Of a stretch of DNA of 64,000 nt, positions 32,743 to 42,700 are shown in pieces (positions within the stretch are counted from its first letter, which is position 1; the number at the start of each line of letters is the position of its first letter). Under the pieces are notes generated by a model. The model was not told where the DNA came from. It saw only the letters and a list, made by a program, of their open reading frames with translations, and did no database searches. Made by a program: the position numbers and the translations under genes. The DNA is from Kluyvera sp047971185 (GTDB lineage: Bacteria > Pseudomonadota > Gammaproteobacteria > Enterobacterales > Enterobacteriaceae): positions 1-64,000 of the forward strand of contig NZ_JBKDZH010000038.1 of the NCBI RefSeq assembly GCF_047971185.1, given 5' to 3'.

Positions 32743-32765
32743 TATAGTGACGCAAACGTGTGCGT
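32743..32765 (+). promoter_or_regulatory. purC -10 box and PurR operator
   Basis: TATAGT (32743-32748) looks like the -10. ACGCAAACGTGTGCGT (32750-32765) matches the PurR consensus at 15 of 16 positions and starts one base later. A repressor bound here would block initiation directly. It lies 50 bp before the purC start. Confidence 0.9.
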
Positions 32766-32815
32766 CGACAGAAAAGCACAAATATTTATGGTTAATCATC
32801 ACTGGAGTGACAAAG

Positions 32816-33529
32816 ATGCAAAAGCTAGCTGAGTTGTATCGTGGTAAAGCGAAAACCGTATACAGCACCGAAAATCCGGATCTGTTGGTACTCGAATTCC
32901 GTAACGATACGTCAGCAGGGGACGGCGCCCGCATTGAACAGTTCGATCGTAAAGGCATGGTGAACAACAAGTTCAACCATTTCATTATGAGCAAGCTGGC
33001 GGAAGCGGGTATCCCGACCCAGATGGAAGCGCTGTTGTCCGATACCGAATGTCTGGTGAAAAAGCTGGATATGGTGCCGGTGGAGTGCGTTGTGCGTAAC
33101 CGCGCCGCGGGGTCGCTGGTGAAGCGTTTAGGGATTGAAGAAGGCATCGAGCTGAACCCGCCGCTGTTCGACCTGTTCCTGAAAAACGATGCGATGCACG
33201 ACCCGATGGTCAACGAATCCTACTGCGAAACCTTCGGCTGGGTGAGCAAAGAGAACCTGGCGCGCATGCAGGAGCTGACCTTCAAAGCGAATGACGTGCT
33301 GAAGAAACTGTTCGACGACGCGGGCCTGATCCTCGTCGACTTCAAGCTGGAGTTCGGTCTGTTCAAAGGCGAAGTGGTGCTGGGCGATGAATTCTCGCCG
33401 GACGGCAGCCGTCTGTGGGATAAAAACACCCTGGATAAAATGGACAAAGACCGTTTCCGCCAGAGCCTGGGCGGCCTGATCGAAGCTTACGAAGAAGTGG
33501 CGCGCCGTCTGGGCGTGAAGCTGGACTAA
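32816..33529 (+). CDS. purC: SAICAR synthase
   Basis: Joins aspartate to CAIR with ATP in purine synthesis. From ATG 32816 it has 237 residues, the E. coli length, beginning MQKLAELYRGKAKTVY. Conserved parts are FRNDTSAGDGARIEQ (ATP site), VECVVRNRAAGSLVKR and ILVDFKLEFG with GDEFSPDGSRLWD (signature 2). The longer frame from 32747 would cover the PurR box and is rejected. Single-gene unit under PurR, followed by a perfect 12-bp-arm hairpin. Confidence 0.97.
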   Translation: MQKLAELYRGKAKTVYSTENPDLLVLEFRNDTSAGDGARIEQFDRKGMVNNKFNHFIMSKLAEAGIPTQMEALLSDTECLVKKLDMVPVECVVRNRAAGSLVKRLGIEEGIELNPPLFDLFLKNDAMHDPMVNESYCETFGWVSKENLARMQELTFKANDVLKKLFDDAGLILVDFKLEFGLFKGEVVLGDEFSPDGSRLWDKNTLDKMDKDRFRQSLGGLIEAYEEVARRLGVKLD

Positions 33530-33540
33530 GTTTGTACTTC

Positions 33541-33580
33541 CCCGGCGTCGCGTAGCTCGGCCAAGCAACGCGACGCCGGG
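33541..33580. repeat. REP-like palindrome after purC (copy 3)
   Basis: Perfect 12-bp arms CCCGGCGTCGCG and CGCGACGCCGGG around a 16-nt centre containing CTCGGCC. It has the same core as the other copies. No T-tract, so it is a REP-type stabiliser rather than a terminator. Confidence 0.75.
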
Positions 33581-33668
33581 ATCTGCCACTCATTACATTT
33601 CCAGTGGTAATCCCGCCTTTAACCGCCTACGATCGTATGAGTAATTAAAAATAAGAATCGAGGTAGTT

Positions 33669-34541
33669 ATGCGTTGGCAAGGCCGTCGTGAAAGCGACAA
33701 TGTTGAAGACCGCCGGAATAATTCCCAGTCGCCACTCTCCGGGCGCGGCCCGGGTTTCCGCATTCCCAGCGGCAAGGGCGGTATTATTCTGCTGATTGTG
33801 GTGCTGGTCGCCGGGTACTACGGCGTTGACCTCACCGGCCTGATGACCGGCGAACCAATCGGTCAGAGCCAGCAAAGCAGTCAGCGCGTCAGCAATCCTA
33901 ATGAGGATGAAGCGGCAAAGTTCACCTCGGTTATCCTCGCCACCACGGAAGACACCTGGTCTCAGCAGTTTAAAGAGATGGGCAAAACCTATCAGCCGCC
34001 GCGGCTGGTGATGTACCGCGGCGCGACCCGCACCGGCTGCGGTACCGGGCAGTCGGTGATGGGGCCGTTCTACTGCCCGGCCGATAGTACGGTATATATC
34101 GACCTCTCTTTCTACGACGACATGAAAAGCAAACTCGGCGCGGGCGGTGATTTCGCTCAGGGCTACGTGATTGCGCATGAAGTCGGCCACCACATCCAGA
34201 AACTGCTCGGCATCGAGCCAAAAGTGCGCCAGATGCAGCAGGGCGCGTCGCAGGCTGAGGTGAACCGCCTGTCAGTACGCATGGAGCTTCAGGCCGACTG
34301 TTTTGCCGGCGTCTGGGGCCATAACATGCAGAAGCAGGGCATTCTGGAAGCGGGCGACCTGGAAGAGGCGCTCAACGCCGCTGAAGCCATTGGTGACGAT
34401 CGTTTACAGCAGCAAAGTCAGGGGCGGGTGGTGCCGGACAGCTTCACTCACGGCACGTCACAGCAGCGCTATACCTGGCTGAAACGCGGCTTCGATAGCG
34501 GCGACCCGGCTCAGTGCAACACCTTCAGTCAATCACGCTAA
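33669..34541 (+). CDS. ypfJ: YpfJ family neutral zinc metallopeptidase-like membrane protein
   Basis: A 290-residue protein anchored by one membrane helix (GGIILLIVVLVAGYYGVDLTGL, about residues 36-58) with a presumably periplasmic zinc-metallopeptidase domain: VIAHEVGHHIQKLLG carries the HEXXH site (about residue 168), followed by RMELQADCFAGVWGH with the third ligand region. It matches E. coli YpfJ closely. Substrates are unknown. The gene for TmcA follows after 4 bp, so the two are co-transcribed. Confidence 0.93.
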   Translation: MRWQGRRESDNVEDRRNNSQSPLSGRGPGFRIPSGKGGIILLIVVLVAGYYGVDLTGLMTGEPIGQSQQSSQRVSNPNEDEAAKFTSVILATTEDTWSQQFKEMGKTYQPPRLVMYRGATRTGCGTGQSVMGPFYCPADSTVYIDLSFYDDMKSKLGAGGDFAQGYVIAHEVGHHIQKLLGIEPKVRQMQQGASQAEVNRLSVRMELQADCFAGVWGHNMQKQGILEAGDLEEALNAAEAIGDDRLQQQSQGRVVPDSFTHGTSQQRYTWLKRGFDSGDPAQCNTFSQSR

Positions 34542-34545
34542 CCGG

Positions 34546-36558
34546 ATGTTGAAGGTCATGGATGAGCTGCTCGCGCAGGCCGCGCGAATGGCACAGGAGG
34601 GCATCCGCCGCCTGCTGGTGGTGAGCGGCGAGCCTGACTGGAGCCATGAGCAGGCGATGGCGTTTCGTCGCGCCGTCGGCCACGACGTGCTGTGGGTTGG
34701 GCCGCAGGCAGCCGATGAACCTTATTGTCAGCCAGCAAAACTGGCTACGCTGCTGGGGCGCGAGTTCCAGCATGCTATCTTTGACGCCCGCACCGGTTTT
34801 GACGTGTCGGCGTTCGCCGCGCTGGCCGGTACGCTACGCGCCGGTAGCTGGCTGCTGCTGCTGGTGCCGGAGCTCTCGCGCTGGCCCACTCAGGCCGATG
34901 CCGATTCGCTACGCTGGAGCGATGCTCCGGAACCTATCGCCACGCCCCATTTTGTCCACCATTTTTGCCGTACCTTAGCCGCTCACCCGCAGGCCCTAAT
35001 CTGGCGTCAGGGGCAGCCGCTGACGCCGCTCCATGACTCGCCGCGCCCGCGGTGGCAGCGCGCCAACGGCCAGCCCGACAACGAGCAGCAGGCCATTTTG
35101 ACGGCGCTGGCACACGCTACCGTGCAGGTCTGCGTGGTGACGGCGGAGCGCGGTCGCGGCAAATCGGCGCTGGCCGGGATGCACATTCAACACATTTCCG
35201 GTACGGCGCTGGTTACCGCGCCTTCCCGCGCCTCGGCGGAGGTGATTGCCGCCTTTGCCGGTGACCGCTTTCATTTTATCGCCCCGGATGCGCTGCTGGC
35301 CTCTGATGCCAGCGCTGACTGGCTGGTGGTTGATGAGGCGGCCGCCATTCCCGCACCGCTGCTGCAAAAGCTGATGGCCCGATTCCCTCGGGTGCTGCTG
35401 ACCACCACGGTCCAGGGCTATGAAGGCACCGGGCGCGGCTTTTTGCTGAAATTCTGCGCCGCGTTTCCGCATCGGCAGACGTTTACCCTCAGTCAACCGA
35501 TTCGCTGGGCCGCCGGATGCCCGCTGGAAGCGCTGGTGAACGAGGCGCTGATTTTCGACGATGATGCTTTTACCACGCCGCCGCAGGGCGATTTGACGCT
35601 GCATGCTGTGCCACAGTCGGCCTGGCAAACGGCGCCAGAGCTGCCGCGCGCGCTCTATCAGCTGCTTTCCGGCGCGCATTACCGCACCTCGCCGCTGGAT
35701 CTGCGACGCATGATGGATGCGCCGGGGCAGCATTTTCTCAGTGCTCAGGGCAATAACGGCCCGGCTGGCGCATTGTGGCTGGTGGACGAAGGTGGGCTTT
35801 CGCCGGCACTCAGTCGGGCGGTATGGGCTGGTTTTCGTCGCCCGCGCGGCAATCTGGTGGCGCAGTCGCTGGCCGCTCACGGCGGTAGTCCGCTGGCGGC
35901 GACGCTCGCCGGACGGCGCATCAGCCGCATCGCGGTACATCCGCTGCGCCAACGGGAAGGGCTCGGCCAGCGGATGGTTGCCCAGGCGTGGGAGGAGGCT
36001 CAGGGCTGTGATTATCTGTCGGTGAGCTTTGGCTACACCGATGCGCTCTGGCGCTTCTGGCAGCGCTGCGGCTTTACGCTGGTGCGTATTGGCACCCAGC
36101 GCGAAGCCAGCAGCGGCTGCTATGCGGCAATGGCGCTGCGCCCGCTGACGGCGGCGGGGGAGGCGTTGATGCAGCATGAGCACCAGCGTTTGTGTCGCGA
36201 ATGGCGCTGGCTGCGCCAGTGGGTGGATGAAAAAGTACCGCTCCCTGACGTTGCTGAGGCTATCCTTACTGAAGATGACTGGTGGGATCTGGCCGGGTTT
36301 GCTTTTGCCCATCGCCCGCTGCTGGCGGTGCTGGCGAATCTGCATCGGTTGAGCGCGTTGAGCGAGCTGCCGCTACCCGCGCTGCGCGGGCGGCTGGGCG
36401 GTGAGAGTGAGGCGCAGCTTTGCGCGCGGCTGGGCGTGCAGGGGCGTAAAGCGCTGCTGGCGCAGTTACGGGCAGAAGCGGCGCAGGCGATGCGCAGCGT
36501 TGACGCCGAACGCACAAACCGGCTGGCGGAACAGCTCCCGCAACTGCAATTTTTTTAA
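34546..36558 (+). CDS. tmcA: tRNA(Met) cytidine acetyltransferase TmcA
   Basis: Makes N4-acetylcytidine at the wobble position of elongator tRNA-Met using acetyl-CoA and ATP. The 670-residue protein matches E. coli TmcA (671): Walker A AERGRGKSALAG (about residue 202), Walker B DWLVVDEAAAIP, helicase-like TTTVQGYEGTGRGF, then the GNAT domain with ISRIAVHPLRQREGLGQRM (about 463) and FGYTDALWRFWQRCGF. ATG 34546 is preferred by length; the ATG at 34558 is too close to its AAGGT. Translation is probably coupled to ypfJ, 4 bp upstream. Confidence 0.95.
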   Translation: MLKVMDELLAQAARMAQEGIRRLLVVSGEPDWSHEQAMAFRRAVGHDVLWVGPQAADEPYCQPAKLATLLGREFQHAIFDARTGFDVSAFAALAGTLRAGSWLLLLVPELSRWPTQADADSLRWSDAPEPIATPHFVHHFCRTLAAHPQALIWRQGQPLTPLHDSPRPRWQRANGQPDNEQQAILTALAHATVQVCVVTAERGRGKSALAGMHIQHISGTALVTAPSRASAEVIAAFAGDRFHFIAPDALLASDASADWLVVDEAAAIPAPLLQKLMARFPRVLLTTTVQGYEGTGRGFLLKFCAAFPHRQTFTLSQPIRWAAGCPLEALVNEALIFDDDAFTTPPQGDLTLHAVPQSAWQTAPELPRALYQLLSGAHYRTSPLDLRRMMDAPGQHFLSAQGNNGPAGALWLVDEGGLSPALSRAVWAGFRRPRGNLVAQSLAAHGGSPLAATLAGRRISRIAVHPLRQREGLGQRMVAQAWEEAQGCDYLSVSFGYTDALWRFWQRCGFTLVRIGTQREASSGCYAAMALRPLTAAGEALMQHEHQRLCREWRWLRQWVDEKVPLPDVAEAILTEDDWWDLAGFAFAHRPLLAVLANLHRLSALSELPLPALRGRLGGESEAQLCARLGVQGRKALLAQLRAEAAQAMRSVDAERTNRLAEQLPQLQFF

Positions 36559-36634
36559 CTGACTCATTCAGTTAAATGGCATGGTCATTATTCTGGTGCG
36601 GCGTAAACTGACCGTCAAAACCAAGGAGACAGCC

Positions 36635-37333
36635 ATGACACACGATCATTTTGTTGTTCAAAGCCCCGCGAAGCCCGCTCAACAGCTGCTGCTGTTGTTT
36701 CATGGCGTGGGCGATAATCCGGTGGCGATGGGGCAGATCGGTAGCTGGTTTGCGCCGCTGTTCCCGGACGCATTGATTGTCAGCATCGGCGGCGCCGAGC
36801 CGTGCGGCCCCGCGCCGGGGCGGCAGTGGTTTTCGGTGCAGGGCGTGACCGAAGAGAACCGCCAGGCGCGCGTTGATGCCATTATGCCGACCTTTATCGA
36901 AACGGTACGCTACTGGCAAAAACAGAGCGGCGTCGGCCCACAGGCCACCGCGCTGATCGGCTTCTCGCAGGGGGCGATTATGTCGCTCGAAGGCATCAAA
37001 GCCGAGCCGGACCTGGCATCACGGGTGATTGCGTTTAACGGCCGTTACGCCACGCTGCCGCAGCATGCGGACACCACGACCACGATCCACCTGATCCACG
37101 GTGGAGAAGACCGGGTTATCGATTTGGCCTGGGCGGTGCGAGGTCAGGAAGCGGTGCTGGCGGCGGGCGGCGATGTCACGCTGGATATCGTGGAGGATCT
37201 GGGGCATGCGATTGACGATCGCAGCATGCAGTTTGCGCTCGATCACCTACGCTATACCGTGCCGAAGCACTATTTTGACGAGGCGTTAAGCGGCAGCACG
37301 CCGAAAGACGACGATATTATTGAGATGCTTTAA
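36635..37333 (+). CDS. ypfH: Esterase YpfH
   Basis: A 232-residue alpha/beta hydrolase of the phospholipase/carboxylesterase family, matching E. coli YpfH. The nucleophile serine is in LIGFSQGAIMSLEG (GFSQG), with Asp and His of the triad expected in HGGEDRVIDL and DLGHAID; the oxyanion region is LFHGVGDNP. ATG 36635 has AAGGAG 9 nt upstream; the in-frame ATG at 36581 is rejected. The physiological substrate is unknown. It follows tmcA after 76 bp and is followed by a BIME-like repeat. Confidence 0.92.
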   Translation: MTHDHFVVQSPAKPAQQLLLLFHGVGDNPVAMGQIGSWFAPLFPDALIVSIGGAEPCGPAPGRQWFSVQGVTEENRQARVDAIMPTFIETVRYWQKQSGVGPQATALIGFSQGAIMSLEGIKAEPDLASRVIAFNGRYATLPQHADTTTTIHLIHGGEDRVIDLAWAVRGQEAVLAAGGDVTLDIVEDLGHAIDDRSMQFALDHLRYTVPKHYFDEALSGSTPKDDDIIEML

Positions 37334-37343
37334 GCGTTGAATT

Positions 37344-37409
37344 CCCGGCGTCACTGCGTTCGGCCGGGCTACCGTTCTGAGTAGCCCGGCCGAGCAACGC
37401 GACGCCGGG
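37344..37409. repeat. BIME-like repeat between ypfH and ypfN (copy 4)
   Basis: Two inverted REP units: CCCGGCGTCACTGCG...GGCCGGGCTAC and, after 8 bp, GTAGCCCGGCC...CGCGACGCCGGG. Together they form a long imperfect hairpin between the convergent genes ypfH and ypfN. Confidence 0.78.
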
Positions 37410-37425
37410 ATAGCACTGTCCAGAT

Positions 37426-37626
37426 TTACTTCTTCGGCTGGTCTTTCTTCGGCCAGTCGTCGTCATCGTCCCACTTATCGTTAAAGTCGCGATGCGGCGG
37501 CAGCTCGGGTTTATCGGCGAGGAATTTTTTATGGTCAACGCGGTTAAGATCCTTAATCACGTTGATAATCACCCCTACCAGGAACACCAGTACCAGAATC
37601 CACCAGTATTTTGACAGCCAATCCAT
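37426..37626 (-). CDS. ypfN: YpfN family membrane protein
   Basis: A 66-residue protein with one N-terminal membrane helix (YWWILVLVFLVGVIINVI) and a very acidic then basic tail (FNDKWDDDDDWPKKDQPKK), nearly identical to E. coli YpfN (UPF0370). Start at the second Met (37626) to match E. coli; the Met two codons earlier (37632) is possible. Function unknown. It lies 26 bp downstream of dapE on the same strand and may be co-transcribed. Confidence 0.93.
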   Translation of the reverse strand: MDWLSKYWWILVLVFLVGVIINVIKDLNRVDHKKFLADKPELPPHRDFNDKWDDDDDWPKKDQPKK

Positions 37627-37652
37627 GCGCATTACCTCTTAAAGTTGTGCCG

Positions 37653-38780
37653 TCAGGCGACAAGTTGTTCCATGATGCGCTGGTACATGCGTGCCAGCAT
37701 CTGTAGGTCTGCGGCGTTCACGCATTCGTTAATCTTATGAATGGTGGCGTTCACCGGCCCCAGCTCAACAACCTGCGCGCCCATCTGGGCGATAAAGCGA
37801 CCATCTGACGTCCCGCCGGTGGTCAGCAGCTGCGGTTCTATTTCATTATAGTGCGCGATAGCGTTCACCACCGCATCAACCAGCTTACCGCGCGCGGTGA
37901 GGAACGGCTGACCGGAGATCCACCAGTCTACGCTGTAGCGCAGCTGATGTTTTTCCAGCAGCGCAATCACCCGCTCTTTGATCATCGCGTCGGTCAGTTC
38001 GGTGCTGAAGCGGAAGTTGAACTGTACGAACAGATCGCCGGGGATCACGTTGTTGCTGCCGGTACCGGCCTGAATATTCGCAATCTGCATACTGGTGGGC
38101 GGGAAGAATTCGTTGCCCTGATCCCACTCGATAGCCACCAGTTCGTTGATCCACGGCGCGGCGCGGTGAACCGGGTTGTCGGCAAGGTGTGGATAGGCCA
38201 CGTGTCCCTGCACGCCGTGAATGGTCAGGTTGCAGGTCATGGAACCGCGGCGGCCGTTTTTGACCACGTCGCCAACCACTTCGGTGCTGGACGGTTCGCC
38301 CACCAGGCAGTAGTCCAGGCGCTCGTTACGCGCCATCAGCGCTTCGACCACCTTCACGGTGCCGTGGGTGGCGCTGGCCTCTTCATCGGAGGTGATCAGG
38401 AACGCCAGGCGGCCCTGATGATTCGGGTGCTGCGCGACAAAACGCTCTGCGGCGACGACCATCGCGGCCAGCGAGCCTTTCATGTCAGCCGCGCCGCGGC
38501 CAAATAACATGCCGTCGCGAATGGTGGGTTCAAACGGCGGGTTAATCCAGCGATCGGCATCGCCTGCGGGCACCACGTCGGTATGGCCGGCAAACGCCAG
38601 GGTTTCCCCTTTGCCGCGCCACGCCCAGAAATTCTGGGTATCGCCGAAATCCATCGGCTCAACGGTAAAACCGATAGCGCGCAGACGTTCAATCATTAAT
38701 GCCTGACAGCCCGCGTCATCGGGGCTAAGAGACGGGCGGCGAATAAGCTGCTGAGCCAGCTCAATGACTGGGCAAGACAT
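37653..38780 (-). CDS. dapE: Succinyl-diaminopimelate desuccinylase
   Basis: Zinc metallohydrolase of the M20 family that removes succinate from N-succinyl-LL-DAP in lysine/peptidoglycan precursor synthesis. The 375-residue protein has the metal-binding FAGHTDVVPAGD (about residue 66), GRGAADMKGSLA, catalytic base in TSDEEASATHGT and the dimerisation domain in the middle. It belongs with dapA in the same pathway. Preceded by yffB after about 55 bp, as in E. coli. Confidence 0.97.
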   Translation of the reverse strand: MSCPVIELAQQLIRRPSLSPDDAGCQALMIERLRAIGFTVEPMDFGDTQNFWAWRGKGETLAFAGHTDVVPAGDADRWINPPFEPTIRDGMLFGRGAADMKGSLAAMVVAAERFVAQHPNHQGRLAFLITSDEEASATHGTVKVVEALMARNERLDYCLVGEPSSTEVVGDVVKNGRRGSMTCNLTIHGVQGHVAYPHLADNPVHRAAPWINELVAIEWDQGNEFFPPTSMQIANIQAGTGSNNVIPGDLFVQFNFRFSTELTDAMIKERVIALLEKHQLRYSVDWWISGQPFLTARGKLVDAVVNAIAHYNEIEPQLLTTGGTSDGRFIAQMGAQVVELGPVNATIHKINECVNAADLQMLARMYQRIMEQLVA

Positions 38781-38835
38781 AAACTAGACCTCGTTATTTT
38801 TCGTTATCTGCAAAAATCAAAACAGGGCGACGGCA

Positions 38836-39198
38836 TCAGGAGCGCGTCTGCGCAAGCCACTGACCGTAACTGGCATCGCTAAAACCCAGCAGCATAGGCT
38901 GTGCGGGCGCGCAGAGCAATGGGCGTTTAATGATTGCCGGCATTTCGAGCATTAGCGCGGCGGCGGCATCGGCATTGTCGATGCGCATGCGCACGCTTTC
39001 ATCCAGCTTGCGCCAGGTGGTGCCGCGCGTATTCAGCAACGCCTCCCAGCCCAGTTCAGCAATAAAGGACGCCAGCAGTTCCGGCGGCAGGCCGTCGACG
39101 CGATAATCATGAAAGCGATATTCAACCTGATGGTCGTCGAGCCAACGACGGGCTTTTTTAATCGTGTCGCAGTTTTTTATTCCATAGAGGATGGTCAT
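38836..39198 (-). CDS. yffB: ArsC/Spx family protein YffB
   Basis: A 120-residue thioredoxin-fold protein of the arsenate reductase-like group, matching E. coli YffB: LYGIKNCDTIKKARRWLDD with a single N-terminal cysteine and RGTTWRKLDE followed by AIIKRPLL. It lacks a resolving cysteine, and arsenate reductase activity is doubtful; glutathione-dependent thiol chemistry has been suggested for the family. AAGGTGG precedes the ATG. It lies upstream of dapE in the same direction. Confidence 0.93.
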   Translation of the reverse strand: MTILYGIKNCDTIKKARRWLDDHQVEYRFHDYRVDGLPPELLASFIAELGWEALLNTRGTTWRKLDESVRMRIDNADAAAALMLEMPAIIKRPLLCAPAQPMLLGFSDASYGQWLAQTRS

Positions 39199-39555
39199 GT
39201 TCCACCTTTATATCAGCAGGTTTTAGGGGCCTCGAATATACACGGAATTGCCGTGGCTGCCTGTTTTAATTTCACCAGCATAAACGGGCTGAAATTCATA
39301 CAGTTTATCACGCTACCTACGACGAAAGTCGCAGTTTATTGACTTTGTTGTAGGGTAAATTCTTATCATATGATTCACATTCTGGTAACCATTTCAAAAT
39401 GTTGCTGTTGGTCACATTAAATGTCAACGTTCCAGCCCATAGTGGCCTTAAGCAGTAAACAAACGTTGGCAGCGGCAATCAAAGTAATCGGATTTACCGT
39501 ATTCACAGGTCATATATTTGTACGTAAAATACGCATAATAATAAGAGAGGTAGTT
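39199..39555. other. Intergenic region yffB-ypfM
   Basis: A 357-bp AT-rich gap holding the yffB promoter (minus) and the ypfM promoter (plus; AT-rich around 39510-39545). An open frame from 39421 runs into ypfM but has no ribosome site and no family resemblance. I see no other gene. Confidence 0.5.
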
Positions 39556-39615
39556 ATGATCGAACGTGAACTGGGGAACTGGAAAGATTTTATCGAAGTG
39601 ATGCTTCGTAAATAA
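39556..39615 (+). CDS. ypfM: Small protein YpfM (19 aa)
   Basis: A 19-codon gene whose product MIERELGNWKDFIEVMLRK is, from memory, identical to E. coli YpfM, one of the experimentally detected small proteins. GAGAGG lies 7 nt before the ATG. It is amphipathic and could form one helix. Function unknown. The exact conservation in an otherwise non-conserved intergenic region is good evidence that it is translated. Confidence 0.9.
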   Translation: MIERELGNWKDFIEVMLRK

Positions 39616-39707
39616 TTTTCAGCGATGTGAGTTATAAAGCGCTGTGTTCTTTCAATAACCATGATGGTGTTGTTTGCAGTACAGAGTGAGTGCTCAACAT
39701 AAAGATA

Positions 39708-39734
39708 AAAAGGCGACAGTGACTGTCGCCTTTT
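39708..39734. terminator. Bidirectional terminator between ypfM and acrD
   Basis: Perfect 12-bp arms AAAAGGCGACAG and CTGTCGCCTTTT around TGA. The A and T runs on both sides let it act for ypfM (plus) and acrD (minus). Confidence 0.9.
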
Positions 39735-39740
39735 CTGTTT

Positions 39741-42700
39741 TTACTCGGGCTTCTCTTTGAGCGGGAAGCGCCGACGCACCAGCACAAAGAACAGCGGCAC
39801 GAAGTAGATAGCCAGGAACGTTGCCGAAATCATCCCGCCAACCACGCCGGTACCTACCGCGTGCTGGCCGCCGGAGCCCGCGCCGGTGGTGAGCGCCATC
39901 GGCAGCACCCCGAAGATAAACGCCAGCGAGGTCATCAGGATGGGGCGCAGGCGCTGGCGGCAGGCTTCCAGCGTTGCCGCCATCAGGTCTTCGCCTTTCT
40001 CATTCATTTCGTTAGCAAACTCGACGATCAGAATGGCGTTTTTCGCCGATAGCCCGATGACCGTCAGCAGCCCCACCTGGAAGTACACGTCGTTCTCCAG
40101 CCCGCGCATCCAGGTGGCCAGCAGCGCGCCGATCACCCCCAGCGGCACCACCAGCATGACCGAGAACGGCACCGACCAGCTTTCATACAGCGCCGCCAGG
40201 CACAGGAACACCACCAGCAGGGAAATGGCGTACAGCGCCGGGGCCTGCGCGCCGGAGAGCCGTTCCTGGTAGGACATCGCCGTCCACTCCAGGCCAAAAC
40301 CAGTCGGCAACTGCTGGACCAGATTCTGCATCACGTCCATCGCGGTACCGGTGCTGACGCCCGGCGCGGCCTCGCCGATGATCTCCACCGCCGAGTAGCC
40401 GTTGTAGCGCTCCAGACGCGGCGAGCCGGTTTCCCAGCGCGAAGTGGCGAAGGCGGAGAACGGCACCATCTGGCCGCTATTGTTGCGAACGTACCACTGG
40501 TTAATGTCGTCCGGCAGCATGCGGTACTTCGCGGCGGCCTGCACGTACACTTTCTTAACGCGGCCGCGATCCATAAAGTCGTTGACGTAGCTTGAGCCCC
40601 ACGCGGTTTGCAGCGTGTCGTTGATATCGTCGATAGAGACGCCCAGCGCCTGCGCTTTGCGCTGGTCGATATCAATCTGTAGCTGCGGGCTGTCATCCAG
40701 GCCATTGTGACGCACGCGGGTAAGCTGTGGACTCTGGCCCGCCAGCTCCAGCAGCTTGTCGCGCGCGGCCATCAGGGCATCGTGCCCCGCGCCGCCGTGA
40801 TCCTGCAGTTCCATATCAAAACCGGCAGAGCTGCCCAGGCCGCTGATGGCCGGTGGGCTGCTGGCGTAGACGCGCGCCTCTTTAATCTTGTTCAGCGCTT
40901 TGGTTGCGCGCTCGATAATGGCAAACGAGGTGCCGGTGGTGCTGTCGCGATCATCCCAGTCTTTCAGGCGCACAAACATGCGCGCCACGTTCTGCCCGTT
41001 CCCCCCCGGCCCGGAACCGATGGTGGCAAAGATCGAGGTGATATTGTCCTTCTCGTTTTTGAAGAAGTAGTCTTCGACCTGCTCGACCACCTTCAGCGTC
41101 TGCTGCTGAGTGGAGCCGCTCGGAAGCTGGACCGACGTGGTGAACATGCCGCGATCCTCCAGCGGCAGGAAGGAAGAGGGCAGACGCAGGAACAGGAACA
41201 CCATACCGCCCAGCAGCACAACGTAAATCAGCATCCAGCGCACGCTGCGGTGGAGGATTTTCGCCACGCCGGACTCATAGCGCCGCGCGCTAGCATCAAA
41301 TTTGCGGTTGAACCAGCCAAAAAAGCCTTTGCTCCCGTGAACTTCCCCTTTATGAATCGGTTTGAGGATGGTGGCGCACAGCGCGGGCGTCAGAATCATC
41401 GCTACCAGCACCGACAGCACCATGGCTGAAACGATGGTGATCGAGAACTGGCGATAGATAGCCCCGGTGGTGCCGCCAAAGAAGGCCATCGGGATAAACA
41501 CCGCCGACAGCACCATGGCGATACCGACCAGCGCGCCCTGAATCTGGCCCATCGATTTACGCGTCGCCTGCCTTGGCGTCAGCCCCTCGGTGCTCATAAT
41601 GCGCTCGACGTTCTCAACCACCACGATGGCGTCATCCACCAATAGCCCGATCGCCAGCACCATCGCGAACATCGTCAGGGTATTAATACTGTATCCGCAG
41701 GCGTAAAGCACCGAGAAGGTGCCCATCAGCACCACCGGCACGGCGATGGTTGGAATCAGCGTGGCGCGGAAGTTTTGCAGGAACAGGTACATCACCAGGA
41801 ACACCAGCAGGATGGCTTCCAGCAGCGTTTTCACCACGTCCTTGATGGACGCTTTAACGAACGAGGTGGTTTCGTAGGCGACTTTATACTCCAGCCCATG
41901 CGGGAAATAGGCTTTCAGTTCATCCAGACGCTGCAGCACGCGCTCGGCGGTCGCCATTTCGTTGGCCCCGGAGGCCAGCTTGATGCCGAGGCCCGAGGCC
42001 GGGTTGCGGTTATAGCGGCTGAGATAGTCGTACTTTTCCGCCCCCATTTCGACGGTGGCGACGTCGCCTAATTTAACCTCTGAACCGTCCTGGTTGACGC
42101 GCAGGGTAATGTCGCGGAACTGCTGCGGCGTTTGCAGCAGCGACTGGGCGTTAATGGTGGCGTTCAGCGCCTGATTATCGACCGACGGCGTCCCGCCCAA
42201 CTGCCCGACGGCAATCTGCGCGTTCTGCGATTTAATCGCGCTGGTCACGTCGGAAGCGGTCATCTGATAGCTGTTAAGTTTGGTCGGATTCAACCAGATG
42301 CGCATTGAATACTGGGAACCGTAGGCGTCAATGTCGCCAACGCCGTCCACGCGGCTGAGCGGGTCCTGAATGTTACTGGCGACATAGTCGGAAATATCTT
42401 GCTTATCCATGCTGCCATCGGTGGAGACAAACGCGATGGTCAGGATGTTGGTATCACCGGTTTTACGTACCGTGACGCCCTGAGTCTGGACCGCCTGCGG
42501 CAGTTTGTTCATCGCCGTTTGCAGCTGGTTTTGCACCTGCTGTACCGCTTCGTCCGGGTCGGTACCGGCCACGAAGCTCAGCGTGATGGAAGCCTGGCCG
42601 GTGGCGCTACTTTGAGAGGACATGTACATCAGGTTATCGATGCCGGTCATGTTTTGTTCGATAACCTGGGTGACGGTGTTTTCCAGCGTTTGCGCGGACG

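Noticed and set aside
39421..39555. N-terminal extension of ypfM from ATG 39421
   Set aside because: No ribosome site before it, while ypfM has a good one; the known product is 19 residues.
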